Source: Pelolinea sp.
Lineage (GTDB): Bacteria; Chloroflexota; Anaerolineae; Anaerolineales; Anaerolineaceae
Assembly (NCBI GenBank): GCA_012797975.1
Contig: JAAZOD010000028.1
Coordinates: 43,750 to 107,749, forward strand
Direction of reading: 5' to 3'
DNA length: 64,000 nt
The position numbers and the translations under genes were made by a program. How positions within the stretch are numbered: position 1 is the first letter of the stretch; every line of letters starts with the position of its first letter. This document shows, piece after piece, positions 58,325 to 64,000 of the stretch. Under the pieces are notes generated by a model. The model did not search any database, was not told the DNA's origin, and saw only the letters and a program-made list of their open reading frames with translations.

Positions 58325-61222
58325 TCACTCCAAGGCCTGTTGGGGCAACGTAAACATAAAGGTACTTCCCTTGCCCCACTCACTCGTGACCCCAATGGAC
58401 CCTCCCAATTTTTCTACCAGTCGTTTACAGATCGCCAATCCCAAGCCGGTACCCTCATATTGCCTGCTTAAGCCGGTGTTTACTTGCTGGAATGGTTTGA
58501 ACAGGTATTTCAAATCTTCTTCTTTAATACCGATACCGGTATCGATCACACTGATTTCCACAGACTGCCCTTTATCCTTACAAACGATGTTCACTTCTCC
58601 CTTATCGGTGAATTTTATGGCATTGTTGACAAGGTTCAGCAGGATCTGTTCAACACGACGGCGGTCGCTGTAAATCACGGAAATGCTTGGATCGATGTTG
58701 AGGGCTAAATTCAAGTTCTTCTGATTTGCCAATGGTGTTATGGATTGAACCACTTTTTCTATGGACTGTTTCAGATCAAAGTGTTCCTTGGTGACCACCA
58801 ACTGGTCCGCTTCTATTTTCGAAATATCCAGCACATCGTTGATCAGTTCCAGAAGATGGGATGCGCTGCTCTTTACCATGTGCAATTGTTTATCCTGTTC
58901 TTCATTCAAAGGGCCTACCAGCCCTTGCAGCAATATGCCGGTAAAACCGATGATCGAATTCAGCGGAGTGCGCAATTCGTGTGACATACTGGCAAGAAAG
59001 GCTGATTTCAAACGGTCGGCTTCCTGGGCTTGTTCAAATAATCGGGCATTTTGGATGGCAATGGCTGCCTGCCCGGCCAGTCGGATGATCAAATCAAGAT
59101 CCGCATGGGTAAAGATTTTCTTCTCGGTATTTTTTACCACGGAGAGCGTCCCCAAAAATTCTCCTGCAATCTCCAATGGAGCAACGGCGGTTGATCGCTT
59201 TCCTTCTCGTTTTGCACGGGTCAATGCTTTTCCACGCGTCCGTTTGTCTTTCTGAATATCGCTCACAAGGATGGGAGTTTTCTTTTCAAGCACCCAGCCG
59301 TTAATGCTCTCTCGAAATTCCCCAAAGTCATAGTCATCCAACTCGCCCGCGTCATACCCGCAGGTAACCAGGTTATCGATCCTTCTCTTTTCGGTATTAA
59401 CCAGGCAGATCACACTTCGGTCAGCGCCAACAATATTGGCCGCATTGTTCACGATGGTTTGGAGTGTTGCTTTCAGGTCAAGCGAGGAGGTGATCTCCTT
59501 TCCAATCTGGTTCAACGCTTCCAGTTCATTGGCATGGCGATGTAATTCCAATGTGGCTGCTGCAATGCGTTTCTCCAATTCCACTGCGTTATTCTGCACC
59601 TGCTTATACAAACGGGCATTATCAATGGCAACTGCTGCATGATTGGCAAATGTGGAAAGCGTTTCAAGATGAAGGGGGTTGAAATTGTTTATGATAGCAC
59701 TATCGACATTCAAAAATCCAATCACCTCTTCCCGCAAAATGATGGGGGCACCCGCGTAGGAGCGAAGAAAATCTTCTCCAGCAATACGAACCCATTGCGG
59801 GTCTTTTGCCACATTTGGGATATAGAGAGGTTCATGCGTTTCTATCATCTGTTTTAAGTTCGAGATCTCTGACACTTTGAAATTGGTACCTTCCATTACT
59901 CCCTTCACGCCAAACCGCTCATACCCTTGCGAGCGCGAAATATGCGCGGTTCCGCGGTCGATCAGCATAATGTTCACCGCATCATTGGGAACAATGCGGC
60001 TGACCTGTTCCAGGATATGGTCCAGCACTTTCTCAAAATCAAGGGTGGTGCTCAATGATGCGATCGCTTCACCCAGCACCCTTGCCAGGTCACGCTCTTG
60101 CTGCAAAGCATCTTCGACCTGTTTACGTCCTAAAATCATCCGATTGAAAGCGGTACCCAATTCACCGATCTCATCCTTTGATCTGACTTTCACCTGCACG
60201 TCCAATTTCCCAGATTTGGTCACATTGCGAGCCACTTCACTCAGCTCTTTGATCGGTTTGCCGATGTATTTTGACAAACTCAAATTCGTGAATATCCCAA
60301 ACAGCAAAATGGTTAACAAAAGACACAACAAGGATGGATAAAAAGCCAGGCGCTGTACTTCACGATTGACAATCGAAATTGGTATCTCTGCTGCAATTTT
60401 CCAACCTAATTCAGGGGAGGTATAGATAAAATAATAATTCTCCGCATGCGTGATCTGCCCCGCCGGTCGCTGTATGAATTCGGCAGAGTCCTCACCCATG
60501 ACCATAGTGATATTTTGAAAAAGCATCTCTTCGTTTTTATAAGCCAGGATCGTACCCTGTTCATCGACCAACAAGAGTCGCCCTGAATACCCGACATCGA
60601 ATCCGGAAATATAGCTGGTCAGATTGGAAAGGGTAATATCCGCTCCAACCACACCAAAGAGCTCCCCCTTTTCATCCACCAGTGCCTTCACGATGCCGAT
60701 ATTAACGTCGGTAATGGTCACCGATTGATATGGTTCAGTGACCATCACCTGTTCTGGATTTTCTTTTGCCAGGATATACCAGGGGCGGGTGCGCGGATCA
60801 TATTGCGTAGGAGCATTGCGGGGATGGGAGCGAACGAAACTGCCATTTTCTCTTCCCATGTACACGGAGTTCACCGAAGGATGGCTAAGCCGATAGCCAT
60901 TCAGCACATTGATGATGCCCTGTTCGACATCCCCAATATGATATTGAAAGGTCGTTTCATCCGCAGTTAAAAAGCTCGTGAAGTTCTGATCATCGCGCGT
61001 GCGCAACAACTCATTTTCGGAAAGTGCAAGAACGTCATGCTTTACATCGGTGATGAAACCGGCCAAACTGAAATCAAAAAGCTCCAGCTGGTTTTCAACA
61101 TTCTTTTGAACAATATCCATGAGGTTCTTGCGCAACTCGACATACATCCACGCCCCCATGAATAGAAGTACCAGACTGCCAATGATCACATAAATTAACA
61201 ATAACCGTTTATTAAGCTTCAT
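58325..61222 (-). CDS. Membrane sensor histidine kinase: dCACHE-HAMP-GAF-GAF-HisKA-HATPase
   Basis: The 965-residue protein has TM1 (about 8-29), an extracellular double-Cache domain (about 30-285, with the DPRTRPWY motif at 142-149), TM2 (about 292-312), HAMP (about 315-368), two GAF domains (about 385-540 and 565-725), a dimerisation helix with the phospho-His748 in SMSHELRTPLNSIIG, and an ATPase domain with NLVNNAIKFTD, DTGIGI (894-899) and GTGLGLAI. Cache domains bind small ligands such as amino acids, carboxylates or purines. Both downstream genes encode receivers, so these are the likely partners. Confidence 0.94.
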   Translation of the reverse strand: MKLNKRLLLIYVIIGSLVLLFMGAWMYVELRKNLMDIVQKNVENQLELFDFSLAGFITDVKHDVLALSENELLRTRDDQNFTSFLTADETTFQYHIGDVEQGIINVLNGYRLSHPSVNSVYMGRENGSFVRSHPRNAPTQYDPRTRPWYILAKENPEQVMVTEPYQSVTITDVNIGIVKALVDEKGELFGVVGADITLSNLTSYISGFDVGYSGRLLLVDEQGTILAYKNEEMLFQNITMVMGEDSAEFIQRPAGQITHAENYYFIYTSPELGWKIAAEIPISIVNREVQRLAFYPSLLCLLLTILLFGIFTNLSLSKYIGKPIKELSEVARNVTKSGKLDVQVKVRSKDEIGELGTAFNRMILGRKQVEDALQQERDLARVLGEAIASLSTTLDFEKVLDHILEQVSRIVPNDAVNIMLIDRGTAHISRSQGYERFGVKGVMEGTNFKVSEISNLKQMIETHEPLYIPNVAKDPQWVRIAGEDFLRSYAGAPIILREEVIGFLNVDSAIINNFNPLHLETLSTFANHAAVAIDNARLYKQVQNNAVELEKRIAAATLELHRHANELEALNQIGKEITSSLDLKATLQTIVNNAANIVGADRSVICLVNTEKRRIDNLVTCGYDAGELDDYDFGEFRESINGWVLEKKTPILVSDIQKDKRTRGKALTRAKREGKRSTAVAPLEIAGEFLGTLSVVKNTEKKIFTHADLDLIIRLAGQAAIAIQNARLFEQAQEADRLKSAFLASMSHELRTPLNSIIGFTGILLQGLVGPLNEEQDKQLHMVKSSASHLLELINDVLDISKIEADQLVVTKEHFDLKQSIEKVVQSITPLANQKNLNLALNIDPSISVIYSDRRRVEQILLNLVNNAIKFTDKGEVNIVCKDKGQSVEISVIDTGIGIKEEDLKYLFKPFQQVNTGLSRQYEGTGLGLAICKRLVEKLGGSIGVTSEWGKGSTFMFTLPQQALE

Positions 61223-61679
61223 CCAATTTTCCCCAAAATGCCTAAAGATCTATGTCCGGTTAATTCACAGTCATATTTTTAAGAATTAATACTGCCAATC
61301 TTTAACATTATACGCACCAATTGGAAAATTCCTATCACCTTTTAGGCACTCAACGATTCGATCGCACATTTCAGTTTATTGAATTTAATGGATCAAAAAA
61401 GGCTTTCCATAGAACACCCTGTTTTTTTGTTGCTATCCATTTTGCATTCTGAACAGGGGAGAAAACTGTTTATGCAACGGAATGGAGATATCGAGCAGTA
61501 AAACCATCATTGGGGTTCCGAAGATTCCTTTTGCAGGGATTGGAGGAAGTAAATATTGAGTGGGGAATCCTCGCCATTGCCCATTATATAGCAAAACTGG
61601 CGGCTATCTTATAAACCGCCAGTTTCTTTTTCCCTAATCTTGCCGGCTCTTTGTGCTACTTTTTAGACAGCCCCTTTTT
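61223..61679. other. Intergenic region upstream of the histidine kinase
   Basis: A TATAAT (minus strand, 61307-61312) about 90 bases before the kinase start is the likely -10 element of the signalling operon. Further on, a terminator-like hairpin is seen at 61594. I see no convincing gene; the longest frame with a ribosome site (near 61472) is nine codons. A small RNA or a decayed gene is possible. Confidence 0.45.
61594..61632 (+). terminator. Orphan terminator-like hairpin
   Basis: A 10-bp stem AAACTGGCGG/CCGCCAGTTT with a 12-base loop is followed by a T-rich run on the plus strand. No plus-strand gene precedes it for more than 6 kb. Confidence 0.6.
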
Positions 61680-62168
61680 TCAGATTATGACACTCCAACC
61701 ATGCTGGGTGCTGCACTCCACCAAAGGATCAAGCAGCTTTTTGTGAGAAAAAGTATAGGTTTTCACCAAACCGGTTTGTTTCACCTCACCCTGCACATCT
61801 TCCCATTGCCCGATGCGCACCTGCCCATACCACGGTTCGTAGACCGGTTCGCCATCCGGCACGCGAGCGGATTTGGAAAATTCTTTGGCTTTCAAATGAA
61901 CGATTTTTTCTTTTGGATCGATATCCACATCGACCGTAAAGGTGAACTGGAAATAATCGAACTTGAAAGAATTATCCTCCTGTCGCTCTTTAGTGTACAT
62001 CTTCCACGTGGCAACAAAACCTAATGGATATTTTTCATTCGGCTCGATGGCCAATTGCGGATTGACTTCCCCTTTCTGGGGAAAGAGCTGCAATAATTTC
62101 GCGCGCAGCTCTTCCGCGGCAATCGGTGTTCCTTTTCCTTCTATTTTTTTCGGTCCAAATAGTCCCAT
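61680..62168 (-). CDS. Hypothetical protein, 162 residues
   Basis: The product starts MGLFGPKKIEGKGTPIAAEELRA... and is soluble with alternating strands (FDYFQFTFTVDVDID, KIVHLKAKEFSKSARV, YGQVRIGQWEDVQGEV). It has many charged residues and no signal peptide. I do not recognise a family; the amphipathic beta pattern could be a lipid- or ligand-binding barrel. It stands between the signalling region and the GH1 gene, with its own ribosome site (GAGGAGA) before the start. Confidence 0.7.
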   Translation of the reverse strand: MGLFGPKKIEGKGTPIAAEELRAKLLQLFPQKGEVNPQLAIEPNEKYPLGFVATWKMYTKERQEDNSFKFDYFQFTFTVDVDIDPKEKIVHLKAKEFSKSARVPDGEPVYEPWYGQVRIGQWEDVQGEVKQTGLVKTYTFSHKKLLDPLVECSTQHGWSVII

Positions 62169-62265
62169 GGTTATCTCCTCGATGATTGAATATTAAAACT
62201 ATATATTAATCATCACGGAGGTCAAGTAGGACTATTGTCTTCATTGGGATCATCTCAAAGAAAAT

Positions 62266-62302
62266 CTATTTCATTGATCTGCCCCAACGGTCAATGAAAT
62301 AG
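62266..62302 (-). terminator. Stem-loop after the GH1 gene, probable terminator
   Basis: CTATTTCATTGA (62266-62277) pairs perfectly with TCAATGAAATAG (62291-62302). On the minus strand the stem is followed by ATTTTCTTT. It is 45 bases beyond the GH1 stop. Confidence 0.6.
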
Positions 62303-62346
62303 ACTGAGTCGATTCGTTTCTTTGTATTTTCACGCATTTTGGTCGA

Positions 62347-64000
<1,654 letters not shown>

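Overview
The window reads as a chromosomal segment of an anaerobic, heterotrophic bacterium, most likely of the Chloroflexota (Anaerolineae-like). This is an inference from the gene mix: LVIVD-repeat surface proteins, GH57 and GH13 glucan enzymes, PadR with a HAAS-domain membrane protein, many lipobox lipoproteins and no LPS genes. No rRNA or tRNA gene is visible, so the assignment stays open. I see no phage, insertion sequence or CRISPR array.

Layout. 0-6.3 kb: lipoproteins, a probable molybdenum-cofactor riboswitch on the minus strand, an Ntn-type hydrolase and a large secreted beta-propeller/beta-helix protein. 6.4-11.3 kb: convergent GH57 and GH13 glucan enzymes. 11.4-14.9 kb: two small membrane proteins, a DeoR regulator with a clear promoter and operator, and a PadR/HAAS pair. 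15-25.7 kb: a minus-strand operon with a three-subunit xanthine-dehydrogenase-family hydroxylase, FdrA, a DUF1116 protein, a cyclase-family amidohydrolase, a GNAT, a thiolase-like protein and a DUF35 protein; a DUF2877 protein lies convergent at its end. FdrA, DUF1116 and DUF2877 together are the three parts of the oxamate-carbamoyltransferase type. 25.9-38.7 kb: a second, about 13-kb minus-strand run: BMP-family nucleoside-binding lipoprotein, ABC ATPase, two permeases, a TrpF-like barrel, three PfkB kinases, YjbQ, two nucleoside hydrolases, a tandem SIS protein and a BtpA-family barrel. 38.9-43.4 kb: M42 peptidase, a 27-residue mini-gene, LacI with palindromic operators, PurD and GntR. 43.6-47.7 kb: sortase-fold lipoprotein, Wzz with a decayed GGDEF domain, and a BcsB-like protein. 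47.7-55.3 kb: small genes plus two nucleoside phosphorylases and phosphopentomutase. 55.4-61.2 kb: histidine kinase, receiver protein and receiver/HD-GYP protein. 61.7-64 kb: an unknown protein, a GH1 6-phospho-beta-glucosidase and the C-terminal end of a flavin/NAD oxidoreductase.

How it works together (inference). The centre of the window looks like a nucleoside scavenging and fermentation locus. Nucleosides enter by the BMP/ABC system and are split by the hydrolases, or by the phosphorylases with DeoB; pentose is phosphorylated by PfkB kinases. The released base could be hydroxylated by the molybdenum enzyme, ring-opened by the cyclase-type hydrolase, and finally yield carbamoyl phosphate through the FdrA/DUF1116/DUF2877 enzyme. 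The TrpF-like, SIS and BtpA-like proteins do not fit ordinary ribose salvage and hint at a side route for N-ribosyl or Amadori-type compounds.
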